64,000 bases of DNA. It comes from Leuctra nigra (lineage: Eukaryota > Arthropoda > Insecta > Plecoptera > Leuctridae). Location of the stretch: positions 29,944,520 through 30,008,519 of the forward strand of contig OW203767.1 of assembly GCA_934045905.1 (NCBI GenBank). Reading direction: 5' to 3'. Each line of letters opens with the position of its first letter. The stretch's first letter is position 1. Below the pieces are notes generated by a model, which was not told where the DNA came from, did no database searches, and was given only the letters and a program-made list of their open reading frames with translations. A program made the position numbers and the translations under genes. This document shows positions 23,301 to 36,205 of the stretch, piece by piece.

Positions 23301-26300
23301 CCTGCTTGTTGCATTATGTGGAGATTACTTAAGACTTTGGCTCCCTGAGTCTCGTTACGCTTTCCGCCTGCTTGTTGCATTATGTGGAGATTACTTACGA
23401 CTTTGGCTCCCTGAGTCTCGTAACGCTTTCCGCCTGCTTGTTGCATTATGTGGAGATTACTTAAGACTTTGGCTCCCTGAGTCTCGTAACGCTTTCCGCC
23501 TGCTTGATGCATTATGTGGAGATTACTTACGACTTTGGCTCCCTGAGTCTCGTAACGCTTTCCGCCTGCTTGTTGCATTATGTGGAGATTACTTACGACT
23601 TTGGCTCCCTGAGTCTCGTAACGCTTTCCGCCTGCTTGATGCATTATGTGGAGATTACTTACGACTTTGGCTCCCTGAGTCTCGTAACGCTTTCCGCCTG
23701 CTTGTTGCATTATGTGGAGATTACTTAAGACTTTGGCTCCCTGAGTCTCGTAACGCTTTCCGCCTGCTTGTTGCATTATGTGGAGATTACTTAAGACTTT
23801 GGCTCCCTGAGTCTCGTAACGCTTTCCGCCTGCTTGTTGCATTATGTGGAGATTACTTACGACTTTGGCTCCCTGAGTCTCGTAACGCTTTCCGCCTGCT
23901 TGATGCATTATGTGGAGATTACTTAAGACTTTGGCTCCCTGAGTCTCGTAACGCTTTCCGCCTGCTTGTTGCATTATGTGGAGATTACTTACGACTTTGG
24001 CTCCCTGAGTCTCGTAACGCTTTCCGCCTGCTTGTTGCATTATGTGGAGATTACTTACGACTTTGGCTCCCTGAGTCTCGTAACGCTTTCCGCCTGCTTG
24101 TTGCATTATGTGGAGATTACTTACGACTTTGGCTCCCTGAGTCTCGTAACGCTTTCCGCCTGCTTGTTGCATTATGTGGAGATTACTTAAGACTTTGGCT
24201 CCCTGAGTCTCGTAACGCTTTCCGCCTGCTTGTTGCATTATGTGGAGATTACTTACGACTTTGGCTCCCTGAGTCTCGTAACGCTTTCCGCCTGCTTGTT
24301 GCATTATGTGAAGATTACTTACGACTTTGGCTCCCTGAGTCTCGTAACGCTTTCCGCCTGCTTGTTGCATTATGTGGAGATTACTTAAGACTTTGGCTCC
24401 CTGAGTCTCGTAACGCTTTCCGCCTGCTTGTTGCATTATGTGAAGATTACTTAAGACTTTGGCTCCCTGAGTCTCGTAACGCTTTTCGCCTGCTTGTTGC
24501 ATTATGTGGAGATTACTTAAGACTTTGGCTCCCTGAGTCTCGTAACGCTTTCCGCCTGCTTGTTGCATTATGTGGAGATTACTTACGACTTTGGCTCCCT
24601 GAGTCTCGTAACGCTTTCCGCCTGCTTGTTGCATTATGTGAAGATTACTTAAGACTTTGGCTCCCTGAGTCTCGTAACGCTTTCCGCCTGCTTGATGCAT
24701 TATGTGGAGATTACTTACGACTTTGGCTCCCTGAGTCTCGTAACGCTTTCCGCCTGCTTGTTGCATTATGTGGAGATTACTTAAGACTTTGGCTCCCTGA
24801 GTCTCGTAACGCTTTCCGCCTGCTTGTTGCATTGCGGTGAGTTACTTAAGACTTTGGCTCCCTGAGTCTCGTAACGCTTTCCGCCTGCTTGTTGCATTAT
24901 GTGGAGATTACTTACGACTTTGGCTCCCTGAGTCTCGTTACGCTTTCCGCCTGCTTGTTGCATTATGTGGAGATTACTTAAGACTTTGGCTCCCTGAGTC
25001 TCGTTACGCTTTCCGCCTGCTTGATGCATTATGTGGAGATTACTTACGACTTTGGCTCCCTGAGTCTCGTAACGCTTTCCGCCTGCTTGTTGCATTATGT
25101 GGAGATTACTTAAGACTTTGGCTCCCTGAGTCTCGTAACGCTTTCCGCCTGCTTGTTGCATTATGTGGAGATTACTTAAGACTTTGGCTCCCTGAGTCTC
25201 GTAACGCTTTCCGCCTGCTTGTTGCATTATGTGGAGATTACTTACGACTTTGGCTCCCTGAGTCTCGTAACGCTTTCCGCCTGCTTGTTGCATTATGTGG
25301 AGATTACTTAAGACTTTGGCTCCCTGAGTCTCGTAACGCTTTCCGCCTGCTTGTTGCATTATGTGGAGATTACTTAAGACTTTGGCTCCCTGAGTCTCGT
25401 AACGCTTTCCGCCTGCTTGTTGCATTATGTGAAGATTACTTAAGACTTTGGCTCCCTGAGTCTCGTAACGCTTTCCGCCTGCTTGTTGCATTATGTGGAG
25501 ATTACTTACGACTTTGGCTCCCTGAGTCTCGTAACGCTTTCCGCCTGCTTGTTGCATTATGTGAAGATTACTTACGACTTTGGCTCCCTGAGTCTCGTTA
25601 CGCTTTCCGCCTGCTTGTTGCATTATGTGGAGATTACTTAAGACTTTGGCTCCCTGAGTCTCGTAACGCTTTCCGCCTGCTTGTTGCATTATGTGGAGAT
25701 TACTTAAGACTTTGGCTCCCTGAGTCTCGTAACGCTTTCCGCCTGCTTGTTGCATTATGTGGAGATTACTTACGACTTTGGCTCCCTGAGTCTCGTAACG
25801 CTTTCCGCCTGCTTGTTGCATTATGTGGAGATTACTTACGACTTTGGCTCCCTGAGTCTCGTAACGCTTTCCGCCTGCTTGTTGCATTATGTGGAGATTA
25901 CTTAAGACTTTGGCTCCCTGAGTCTCGTAACGCTTTCCGCCTGCTTGTTGCATTATGTGGAGATTACTTAAGACTTTGGCTCCCTGAGTCTCGTAACGCT
26001 TTCCGCCTGCTTGTTGCATTATGTGGAGATTACTTACGACTTTGGCTCCCTGAGTCTCGTAACGCTTTCCGCCTGCTTGATGCATTATGTGGAGATTACT
26101 TAAGACTTTGGCTCCCTGAGTCTCGTAACGCTTTCCGCCTGCTTGTTGCATTGCGGTGAGTTACTTAAGACTTTGGCTCCCTGAGTCTCGTAACGCTTTC
26201 CGCCTGCTTGTTGCATTATGTGGAGATTACTTACGACTTTGGCTCCCTGAGTCTCGTAACGCTTTCCGCCTGCTTGTTGCATTATGTGGAGATTACTTAC

Positions 26301-29300
26301 GACTTTGGCTCCCTGAGTCTCGTAACGCTTTCCGCCTGCTTGTTGCATTATGTGGAGATTACTTAAGACTTTGGCTCCCTGAGTCTCGTAACGCTTTCCG
26401 CCTGCTTGTTGCATTATGTGGAGATTACTTACGACTTTGGCTCCCTGAGTCTCGTAACGCTTTCCGCCTGCTTGTTGCATTATGTGAAGATTACTTACGA
26501 CTTTGGCTCCCTGAGTCTCGTAACGCTTTCCGCCTGCTTGTTGCATTATGTGGAGATTACTTAAGACTTTGGCTCCCTGAGTCTCGTAACGCTTTCCGCC
26601 TGCTTGTTGCATTATGTGAAGATTACTTAAGACTTTGGCTCCCTGAGTCTCGTAACGCTTTCCGCCTGCTTGTTGCATTATGTGGAGATTACTTAAGACT
26701 TTGGCTCCCTGAGTCTCGTAACGCTTTCCGCCTGCTTGTTGCATTATGTGGAGATTACTTACGACTTTGGCTCCCTGAGTCTCGTAACGCTTTCCGCCTG
26801 CTTGTTGCATTATGTGAAGATTACTTAAGACTTTGGCTCCCTGAGTCTCGTAACGCTTTCCGCCTGCTTGATGCATTATGTGGAGATTACTTACGACTTT
26901 GGCTCCCTGAGTCTCGTAACGCTTTCCGCCTGCTTGTTGCATTATGTGGAGATTACTTAAGACTTTGGCTCCCTGAGTCTCGTAACGCTTTCCGCCTGCT
27001 TGTTGCATTGCGGTGAGTTACTTAAGACTTTGGCTCCCTGAGTCTCGTAACGCTTTCCGCCTGCTTGTTGCATTATGTGGAGATTACTTACGACTTTGGC
27101 TCCCTGAGTCTCGTTACGCTTTCCGCCTGCTTGTTGCATTATGTGGAGATTACTTAAGACTTTGGCTCCCTGAGTCTCGTTACGCTTTCCGCCTGCTTGA
27201 TGCATTATGTGGAGATTACTTACGACTTTGGCTCCCTGAGTCTCGTAACGCTTTCCGCCTGCTTGTTGCATTATGTGGAGATTACTTAAGACTTTGGCTC
27301 CCTGAGTCTCGTAACGCTTTCCGCCTGCTTGTTGCATTATGTGGAGATTACTTAAGACTTTGGCTCCCTGAGTCTCGTAACGCTTTCCGCCTGCTTGTTG
27401 CATTATGTGGAGATTACTTACGACTTTGGCTCCCTGAGTCTCGTAACGCTTTCCGCCTGCTTGTTGCATTATGTGGAGATTACTTAAGACTTTGGCTCCC
27501 TGAGTCTCGTAACGCTTTCCGCCTGCTTGTTGCATTATGTGGAGATTACTTAAGACTTTGGCTCCCTGAGTCTCGTAACGCTTTCCGCCTGCTTGTTGCA
27601 TTATGTGAAGATTACTTAAGACTTTGGCTCCCTGAGTCTCGTAACGCTTTCCGCCTGCTTGTTGCATTATATGGAGATTACTTACGACTTTGGCTCCCTG
27701 AGTCTCGTAACGCTTTCCGCCTGCTTGTTGCATTATGTGAAGATTACTTACGACTTTGGCTCCCTGAGTCTCGTTACGCTTTCCGCCTGCTTGTTGCATT
27801 ATGTGGAGATTACTTAAGACTTTGGCTCCCTGAGTCTCGTAACGCTTTCCGCCTGCTTGTTGCATTATGTGGAGATTACTTAAGACTTTGGCTCCCTGAG
27901 TCTCGTAACGCTTTCCGCCTGCTTGTTGCATTATGTGGAGATTACTTACGACTTTGGCTCCCTGAGTCTCGTAACGCTTTCCGCCTGCTTGTTGCATTAT
28001 GTGGAGATTACTTACGACTTTGGCTCCCTGAGTCTCGTAACGCTTTCCGCCTGCTTGTTGCATTATGTGGAGATTACTTAAGACTTTGGCTCCCTGAGTC
28101 TCGTAACGCTTTCCGCCTGCTTGTTGCATTATGTGGAGATTACTTAAGACTTTGGCTCCCTGAGTCTCGTAACGCTTTCCGCCTGCTTGTTGCATTATGT
28201 GGAGATTACTTACGACTTTGGCTCCCTGAGTCTCGTAACGCTTTCCGCCTGCTTGATGCATTATGTGGAGATTACTTAAGACTTTGGCTCCCTGAGTCTC
28301 GTAACGCTTTCCGCCTGCTTGTTGCATTGCGGTGAGTTACTTAAGACTTTGGCTCCCTGAGTCTCGTAACGCTTTCCGCCTGCTTGTTGCATTATGTGGA
28401 GATTACTTACGACTTTGGCTCCCTGAGTCTCGTAACGCTTTCCGCCTGCTTGTTGCATTATGTGGAGATTACTTAAGACTTTGGCTCCCTGAGTCTCGTA
28501 ACGCTTTCCGCCTGCTTGATGCATTATGTGGAGATTACTTACGACTTTGGCTCCCTGAGTCTCGTAACGCTTTCCGCCTGCTTGTTGCATTATGTGGAGA
28601 TTACTTACGACTTTGGCTCCCTGAGTCTCGTAACGCTTTCCGCCTGCTTGTTGCATTATGTGAAGATTACTTACGACTTTGGCTCCCTGAGTCTCGTTAC
28701 GCTTTCCGCCTGCTTGTTGCATTATGTGGAGATTACTTAAGACTTTGGCTCCCTGAGTCTCGTAACGCTTTCCGCCTGCTTGTTGCATTATGTGGAGATT
28801 ACTTAAGACTTTGGCTCCCTGAGTCTCGTAACGCTTTCCGCCTGCTTGTTGCATTATGTGGAGATTACTTACGACTTTGGCTCCCTGAGTCTCGTAACGC
28901 TTTCCGCCTGCTTGTTGCATTATGTGGAGATTACTTACGACTTTGGCTCCCTGAGTCTCGTAACGCTTTCCGCCTGCTTGTTGCATTATGTGGAGATTAC
29001 TTAAGACTTTGGCTCCCTGAGTCTCGTAACGCTTTCCGCCTGCTTGTTGCATTATGTGGAGATTACTTACGACTTTGGCTCCCTGAGTCTCGTAACGCTT
29101 TCCGCCTGCTTGTTGCATTATGTGAAGATTACTTAAGACTTTGGCTCCCTGAGTCTCGTAACGCTTTCCGCCTGCTTGTTGCATTATGTGGAGATTACTT
29201 AAGACTTTGGCTCCCTGAGTCTCGTAACGCTTTCCGCCTGCTTGTTGCATTGCGGTGAGTTACTTAAGACTTTGGCTCCCTGAGTCTCGTAACGCTTTCC

Positions 29301-32300
29301 GCCTGCTTGTTGCATTATGTGGAGATTACTTACGACTTTGGCTCCCTGAGTCTCGTAACGCTTTCCGCCTGCTTGATGCATTATGTGGAGATTACTTACG
29401 ACTTTGGCTCCCTGAGTCTCGTAACGCTTTCCGCCTGCTTGATGCATTATGTGGAGATTACTTACGACTTTGGCTCCCTGAGTCTCGTAACGCTTTCCGC
29501 CTGCTTGATGCATTATGTGGAGATTACTTAAGACTTTGGCTCCCTGAGTCTCGTAACGCTTTCCGCCTGCTTGATGCATTATGTGGAGATTACTTACGAC
29601 TTTGGCTCCCTGAGTCTCGTAACGCTTTCCGCCTGCTTGTTGCATTATGTGGAGATTACTTACGACTTTGGCTCCCTGAGTCTCGTAACGCTTTCCGCCT
29701 GCTTGTTGCATTATGTGAAGATTACTTAAGACTTTGGCTCCCTGAGTCTCGTAACGCTTTCCGCCTGCTTGTTGCATTATGTGGAGATTACTTAGGACTT
29801 TGGCTCCCTGAGTCTCGTAACGCTTTCCGCCTGCTTGTTGCATTATGTGGAGATTACTTAAGACTTTGGCTCCCTGAGTCTCGTAACGCTTTCCGCCTGC
29901 TTGTTGCATTGCGGTGAGTTACTTAAGACTTTGGCTCCCTGAGTCTCGTAACGCTTTCCGCCTGCTTGTTGCATTATGTGGAGATTACTTAAGACTTTGG
30001 CTCCCTGAGTCTCGTAACGCTTTCCGCCTGCTTGTTGCATTGCGGTGAGTTACTTAAGACTTTGGCTCCCTGAGTCTCGTAACGCTTTCCGCCTGCTTGT
30101 TGCATTATGTGGAGATTACTTACGACTTTGGCTCCCTGAGTCTCGTAACGCTTTCCGCCTGCTTGTTGCATTATGTGGAGATTACTTAGGACTTTGGCTC
30201 CCTGAGTCTCGTAACGCTTTCCGCCTGCTTGTTGCATTATGTGGAGATTACTTAAGACTTTGGCTCCCTGAGTCTCGTAACGCTTTCCGCCTGCTTGTTG
30301 CATTGCGGTGAGTTACTTAAGACTTTGGCTCCCTGAGTCTCGTAACGCTTTCCGCCTGCTTGTTGCATTATGTGGAGATTACTTACGACTTTGGCTCCCT
30401 GAGTCTCGTAACGCTTTCCGCCTGCTTGATGCATTATGTGGAGATTACTTAAGACTTTGGCTCCCTGAGTCTCGTAACGCTTTCCGCCTGCTTGTTGCAT
30501 TATGTGGAGATTACTTACGACTTTGGCTCCCTGAGTCTCGTAACGCTTTCCGCCTGCTTGTTGCATTATGTGAAGATTACTTAAGACTTTGGCTCGCTGA
30601 GTCTCGTAACGCTTTCCGCCTGCTTGATGCATTATGTGGAGATTACTTACGACTTTGGCTCCCTGAGTCTCGTAACGCTTTCCGCCTGCTTGTTGCATTA
30701 TGTGGAGATTACTTACGACTTTGGCTCCCTGAGTCTCGTAACGCTTTCCGCCTGCTTGTTGCATTATGTGGAGATTACTTAAGACTTTGGCTCCCTGAGT
30801 CTCGTAACGCTTTCCGCCTGCTTGTTGCATTATGTGGAGATTACTTAAGACTTTGGCTCCCTGAGTCTCGTAACGCTTTCCGCCTGCTTGTTGCATTATG
30901 TGGAGATTACTTAAGACTTTGGCTCCCTGAGTCTCGTTACGCTTTCCGCCTGCTTGATGCATTATGTGGAGATTACTTAAGACTTTGGCTCCCTGAGTCT
31001 CGTAACGCTTTCCGCCTGCTTGTTGCATTATGTGGAGATTACTTACGACTTTGGCTCCCTGAGTCTCGTAACGCTTTCCGCCTGCTTGTTGCATTATGTG
31101 GAGATTACTTACGACTTTGGCTCCCTGAGTCTCGTAACGCTTTCCGCCTGCTTGTTGCATTATGTGGAGATTACTTAAGACTTTGGCTCCCTGAGTCTCG
31201 TAACGCTTTCCGCCTGCTTGATGCATTATGTGGAGATTACTTAAGACTTTGGCTCCCTGAGTCTCGTAACGCTTTCCGCCTGCTTGATGCATTATGTGGA
31301 GATTACTTAAGACTTTGGCTCCCTGAGTCTCGTAACGCTTTCCGCCTGCTTGATGCATTATGTGGAGATTACTTAAGACTTTGGCTCCCTGAGTCTCGTA
31401 ACGCTTTCCGCCTGCTTGATGCATTATGTGGAGATTACTTACGACTTTGGCTCCCTGAGTCTCGTAACGCTTTCCGCCTGCTTGATGCATTATGTGGAGA
31501 TTACTTAAGACTTTGGCTCCCTGAGTCTCGTAACGCTTTCCGCCTGCTTGTTGCATTATGTGGAGATTACTTAAGACTTTGGCTCCCTGAGTCTCGTAAC
31601 GCTTTCCGCCTGCTTGTTGCATTATGTGAAGATTACTTAAGACTTTGGCTCCCTGAGTCTCGTAACGCTTTCCGCCTGCTTGTTGCATTATGTGGAGATT
31701 ACTTACGACTTTGGCTCCCTGAGTCTCGTAACGCTTTCCGCCTGCTTGTTGCATTATGTGAAGATTACTTACGACTTTGGCTCCCTGAGTCTCGTTACGC
31801 TTTCCGCCTGCTTGTTGCATTATGTGGAGATTACTTAAGACTTTGGCTCCCTGAGTCTCGTAACGCTTTCCGCCTGCTTGTTGCATTATGTGAAGATTAC
31901 TTACGACTTTGGCTCCCTGAGTCTCGTTACGCTTTCCGCCTGCTTGTTGCATTATGTGGAGATTACTTAAGACTTTGGCTCCCTGAGTCTCGTAACGCTT
32001 TCCGCCTGCTTGTTGCATTGCGGTGAGTTACTTAAGACTTTGGCTCCCTGAGTCTCGTAACGCTTTCCGCCTGCTTGATGCATTATGTGGAGATTACTTA
32101 CGACTTTGGCTCCCTGAGTCTCGTAACGCTTTCCGCCTGCTTGTTGCATTATGTGGAGATTACTTAAGACTTTGGCTCCCTGAGTCTCGTAACGCTTTCC
32201 GCCTGCTTGATGCATTATGTGGAGATTACTTACGACTTTGGCTCCCTGAGTCTCGTAACGCTTTCCGCCTGCTTGTTGCATTATGTGGAGATTACTTAAG

Positions 32301-34421
32301 ACTTTGGCTCCCTGAGTCTCGTAACGCTTTCCGCCTGCTTGATGCATTATGTGGAGATTACTTAAGACTTTGGCTCCCTGAGTCTCGTAACGCTTTCCGC
32401 CTGCTTGTTGCATTATGTGAAGATTACTTACGACTTTGGCTCCCTGAGTCTCGTAACGCTTTCCGCCTGCTTGATGCATTATGTGGAGATTACTTACGAC
32501 TTTGGCTCCCTGAGTCTCGTAACGCTTTCCGCCTGCTTGTTGCATTATGTGGAGATTACTTAAGACTTTGGCTCCCTGAGTCTCGTAACGCTTTCCGCCT
32601 GCTTGATGCATTATGTGGAGATTACTTAAGACTTTGGCTCCCTGAGTCTCGTAACGCTTTCCGCCTGCTTGTTGCATTATGTGGAGATTACTTAAGACTT
32701 TGGCTCCCTGAGTCTCGTAACGCTTTCCGCCTGCTTGTTGCATTATGTGGAGATTACTTACGACTTTGGCTCCCTGAGTCTCGTAACGCTTTCCGCCTGC
32801 TTGTTGCATTATGTGGAGATTACTTAAGACTTTGGCTCCCTGAGTCTCGTAACGCTTTCCGCCTGCATGTTGCATTATGTGAAGATTACTTACGACTTTG
32901 GCTCCCTGAGTCTCGTAACGCTTTCCGCCTGCTTGATGCATTATGTGGAGATTACTTACGACTTTGGCTCCCTGAGTCTCGTAACGCTTTCCGCCTGCTT
33001 GATGCATTATGTGGAGATTACTTACGACTTTGGCTCCCTGAGTCTCGTAACGCTTTCCGCCTGCTTGATGCATTATGTGGAGATTACTTAAGACTTTGGC
33101 TCCCTGAGTCTCGTAACGCTTTCCGCCTGCTTGTTGCATTATGTGAAGATTACTTACGACTTTGGCTCCCTGAGTCTCGTAACGCTTTCCGCCTGCTTGT
33201 TGCATTGCGGTGAGTTACTTAAGACTTTGGCTCCCTGAGTCTCGTAACGCTTTCCGCCTGCTTGTTGCATTATGTGGAGATTACTTACGACTTTGGCTCC
33301 CTGAGTCTCGTAACGCTTTCCGCCTGCTTGTTGCATTATGTGGAGATTACTTACGACTTTGGCTCCCTGAGTCTCGTAACGCTTTCCGCCTGCTTGTTGC
33401 ATTATGTGGAGATTACTTAAGACTTTGGCTCCCTGAGTCTCGTAACGCTTTCCGCCTGCTTGATGCATTATGTGGAGATTACTTACGACTTTGGCTCCCT
33501 GAGTCTCGTAACGCTTTCCGCCTGCTTGTTGCATTATGTGGAGATTACTTAAGACTTTGGCTCCCTGAGTCTCGTAACGCTTTCCGCCTGCTTGTTGCAT
33601 TATGTGAAGATTACTTACGACTTTGGCTCCCTGAGTCTCGTAACGCTTTCCGCCTGCTTGATGCATTATGTGGAGATTACTTAAGACTTTGGCTCCCTGA
33701 GTCTCGTAACGCTTTCCGCCTGCTTGTTGCATTATGTGAAGATTACTTAAGACTTTGGCTCCCTGAGTCTCGTTACGCTTTCCGCCTGCTTGTTGCATTA
33801 TGTGGAGATTACTTAAGACTTTGGCTCCCTGAGTCTCGTAACGCTTTCCGCCTGCTTGTTGCATTATGTGAAGATTACTTACGACTTTGGCTCCCTGAGT
33901 CTCGTAACGCTTTCCGCCTGCTTGATGCATTATGTGGAGATTACTTACGACTTTGGCTCCCTGAGTCTCGTAACGCTTTCCGCCTGCTTGTTGCATTATG
34001 TGGAGATTACTTACGACTTTGGCTCCCTGAGTCTCGTAACGCTTTCCGCCTGCTTGTTGCATTATGTGAAGATTACTTACGACTTTGGCTCCCTGAGTCT
34101 CGTAACGCTTTCCGCCTGCTTGATGCATTATGTGGAGATTACTTACGACTTTGGCTCCCTGAGTCTCGTAACGCTTTCCGCCTGCTTGATGCATTATGTG
34201 GAGATTACTTAAGACTTTGGCTCCCTGAGTCTCGTAACGCTTTCCGCCTGCTTGTTGCATTATGTGAAGATTACTTACGACTTTGGCTCCCTGAGTCTCG
34301 TAACGCTTTCCGCCTGCTTGTTGCATTGCGGTGAGTTACTTACGACTTTGGCTCCCTGAGTCTCGTAACGCTTTCCGCCTGCTTGTTGCATTATGTGGAG
34401 ATTACTTACGACTTTGGCTCC
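20315..34421 (-). repeat. About 214-copy tandem array of a 66-bp exon/5'-splice-site unit
   Basis: The array is continuous over 14.1 kb with a 66-bp period; eleven units are 65 bp (a ttgcattgcggtgag variant near 24833, 26152, 27009, 28328, 29251, 29910, 30041, 30304, 32019, 33206 and 34327). On the minus strand each unit holds ggagccaaagtc followed by gtaagt or by ttaagt. The first 12 bases equal the 3' end of the exon at 34410-34495, and gtaagt is that exon's donor. So the array is a tandem amplification of an exon/intron boundary. Common two-state positions are G/T in the donor, A/T in cttg(a/t)tgc, G/A in tgtg(g/a)aga and A/T in cgt(a/t)acg. Long open frames occur on both strands because 66 is divisible by 3; I do not regard them as genes. 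Confidence 0.95.
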
Positions 34422-34495
34422 TCGATACAGCAGCACGTTCACAAACATCTTCAGCACGCTCAGCAGAGTCATCACGACGAAGATGATCGTCAAAA
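34410..34495 (-). CDS. Multi-pass membrane protein, second visible exon
   Basis: The minus-strand acceptor ...atcttctag precedes 34495. The first two bases complete a Val codon with the single base left by the exon at 35067-35142. It then reads LTIIFVVMTLLSVLKMFVN and VLLYRGAKV, one membrane helix plus a short basic loop, and ends in phase 0 at GTC|gtaagt (donor 34409-34404). The next exon copy opens in phase 0. A second, identical donor 66 bp further on (34343-34338) is in frame and would add 22 residues. After that, a 65-bp unit shifts the frame, so donors deeper in the array are out of frame. Confidence 0.7.
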
Positions 34496-35066
34496 CTAGA
34501 AGATAAAGATCATCACGTTAGATGTTAGATCATCAGTTGACACGATCTTCAGTTGATACAAGGGTCCGCAGGATTTCTGACAAGTGGGGGCAAGGCAAGG
34601 ACAGCAATATTTTACCTGCCCCGGAGGGCTATTTTTGTTTTTGTACACTTGAAATAGGTGATAGACATGTTCAAACCTGCCCCGCAGGGAATTTTTGTTT
34701 TTGTTTTTTGACACTTTGAAAACAATTTTCTGTAGTTAGTTTTTTTTGGTTACAAAATTAAACTATACGTAAAACACCAGAAAAAAATATGTTTTCCTGA
34801 CATCCAGGGGGGGGGGGCAAACGCCCCCCTTGCCCCCCCCCCCCCCCTTGTGGTCGCACATAATGAAATCATGAAAGTTCTCCTAAATTCTGATAATTCC
34901 CGTATACATTCCCATTTGGAATATATTACTATATACGTCGCGTCGTACACGATGCAATCTGGAAGCATATCAATCTTCATTTACATAAGTCGTGTCTAGG
35001 GGTAAAAAGTACTTCTGCCCGGCCTGATGGTGTGATGGCGTCATATCACATGGTATGATGACATAC
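34496..35066. other. Intron with short repeats and poly-C/G tracts
   Basis: Two similar phrases (cctgccccggagggctattt and cctgccccgcagggaattt) lie near 34615-34690 and a C/G homopolymer stretch at about 34807-34853. No coding feature was recognised. Confidence 0.4.
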
Positions 35067-35142
35067 CTGGTTCATGATACGGCCCGGCAGCCACCTCCCC
35101 ACTCGCAGCGGCGAAGATGATAAAAAGCCCCGCCGATTTCAC
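35067..35142 (-). CDS. Multi-pass membrane protein, first visible exon
   Basis: A 76-bp segment on the minus strand is bounded by the acceptor tgttgttgtag and the donor gtatgt. Read in phase 0 it encodes VKSAGLFIIFAAASGEVAAG and PYHEP plus one base, which joins correctly to the exon at 34495. The hydrophobic stretch would be the first visible membrane helix and the rest an extracytoplasmic loop. The upstream exon or exons with the start codon were not found; they should lie at higher coordinates on the minus strand. Confidence 0.5.
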
Positions 35143-36196
35143 CTACAACAACAAACACGACATGTTTTTTAAAATGATTATAGCGAGGACTCAGACTTGT
35201 GAGTAATTTCCTGTGGTTGATTAGATGATGAGATATAATTGTGTTTTGCCGTGTTAGCGGCGTTCCGTCTGAAGTGAACCATTCTCTTGGCAATGTCATA
35301 TGTCAAGTCTTGCAAGAGGAATTGGGTTGTTGAGATGAACTCTTGACATGTTAAGTTGCTGTGAGCTAATTGATGCCATAGCAGAGGTGCCGGGGGGGTC
35401 AATATAGACACTTTGCCACTTCTATCAAAATTTGAGGAATATACTAAGAGATGTTTTTAGCTTGAAATACGTTTTTTGAACTTACGTACCTATAATGTTG
35501 CGTGTTTAGCAAATTGAAATGTTCATGTGAGGAAATCTCAATTAAACTTCGTATCAAAAATTCTTACAGGGAGACCCTTTCAAACTATAAAGGTAATTAA
35601 ATTTTTCTTGCGCTCCGGACCAGGTCTGGGAATCTTCCACTAGACCCCCCCATTGAATTTTATGTATATTATATGTGAGTGGGGAAAAGTTCTTACTTCT
35701 TACTGCTTTTAAAATGTTCAGATTATAATAACGTTATTACTTTGTTCTCGATCATTGTTGCGCCCACACTTCGGTTATGTTTTTGTATGCCCCCCCCCCC
35801 CCCCCCCCTTCTGGAAATGTCTGAAATTGTCACTCAATGAGAACTCACAAAATTATTTAAAACATATGGTTTCGTCAAGTTGACCCGACCTCAGACAACT
35901 ATAATAATTATCAGAACATACCCTGCATTCCGAACCAGTTTTTATACTTTACAGGTAGGTGCCTCAATCTGTACTAAATATTTTTTACTTTATTTTAATT
36001 ATTAAGATAGGTTTTTTACAGACTTACCTACTGTATTTCAACCATTCTTAGCGTTTGACATCGCTGTTGCACCTAAGCTATTGGCGATTATTATGATGAT
36101 GATACGTAAGACTGGACGGTGGGAAGTAGGCTGTCGTGGTCTACAAGGAACCATCCAAGCATTTGCCTCTCGCGATACCAACTAGCAGTCAGGGAG
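35143..36196. other. No recognised feature
   Basis: Probable intron of the minus-strand membrane protein gene. It contains C-runs near 35789-35808 but no exon that I could support. Confidence 0.35.
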
Positions 36197-36205
36197 TACC
36201 GGGAA

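Noticed and set aside
20227..24840. A 1537-residue plus-strand protein of Leu-rich 22-residue repeats
   Set aside because: It is the antisense frame of the 66-bp array. Mirror frames exist on the other strand and are broken wherever a 65-bp unit occurs, so it reflects unit length rather than coding selection.
20315..34421. CRISPR array
   Set aside because: Units are directly adjacent with no unique spacers, and the context is a eukaryotic intron.
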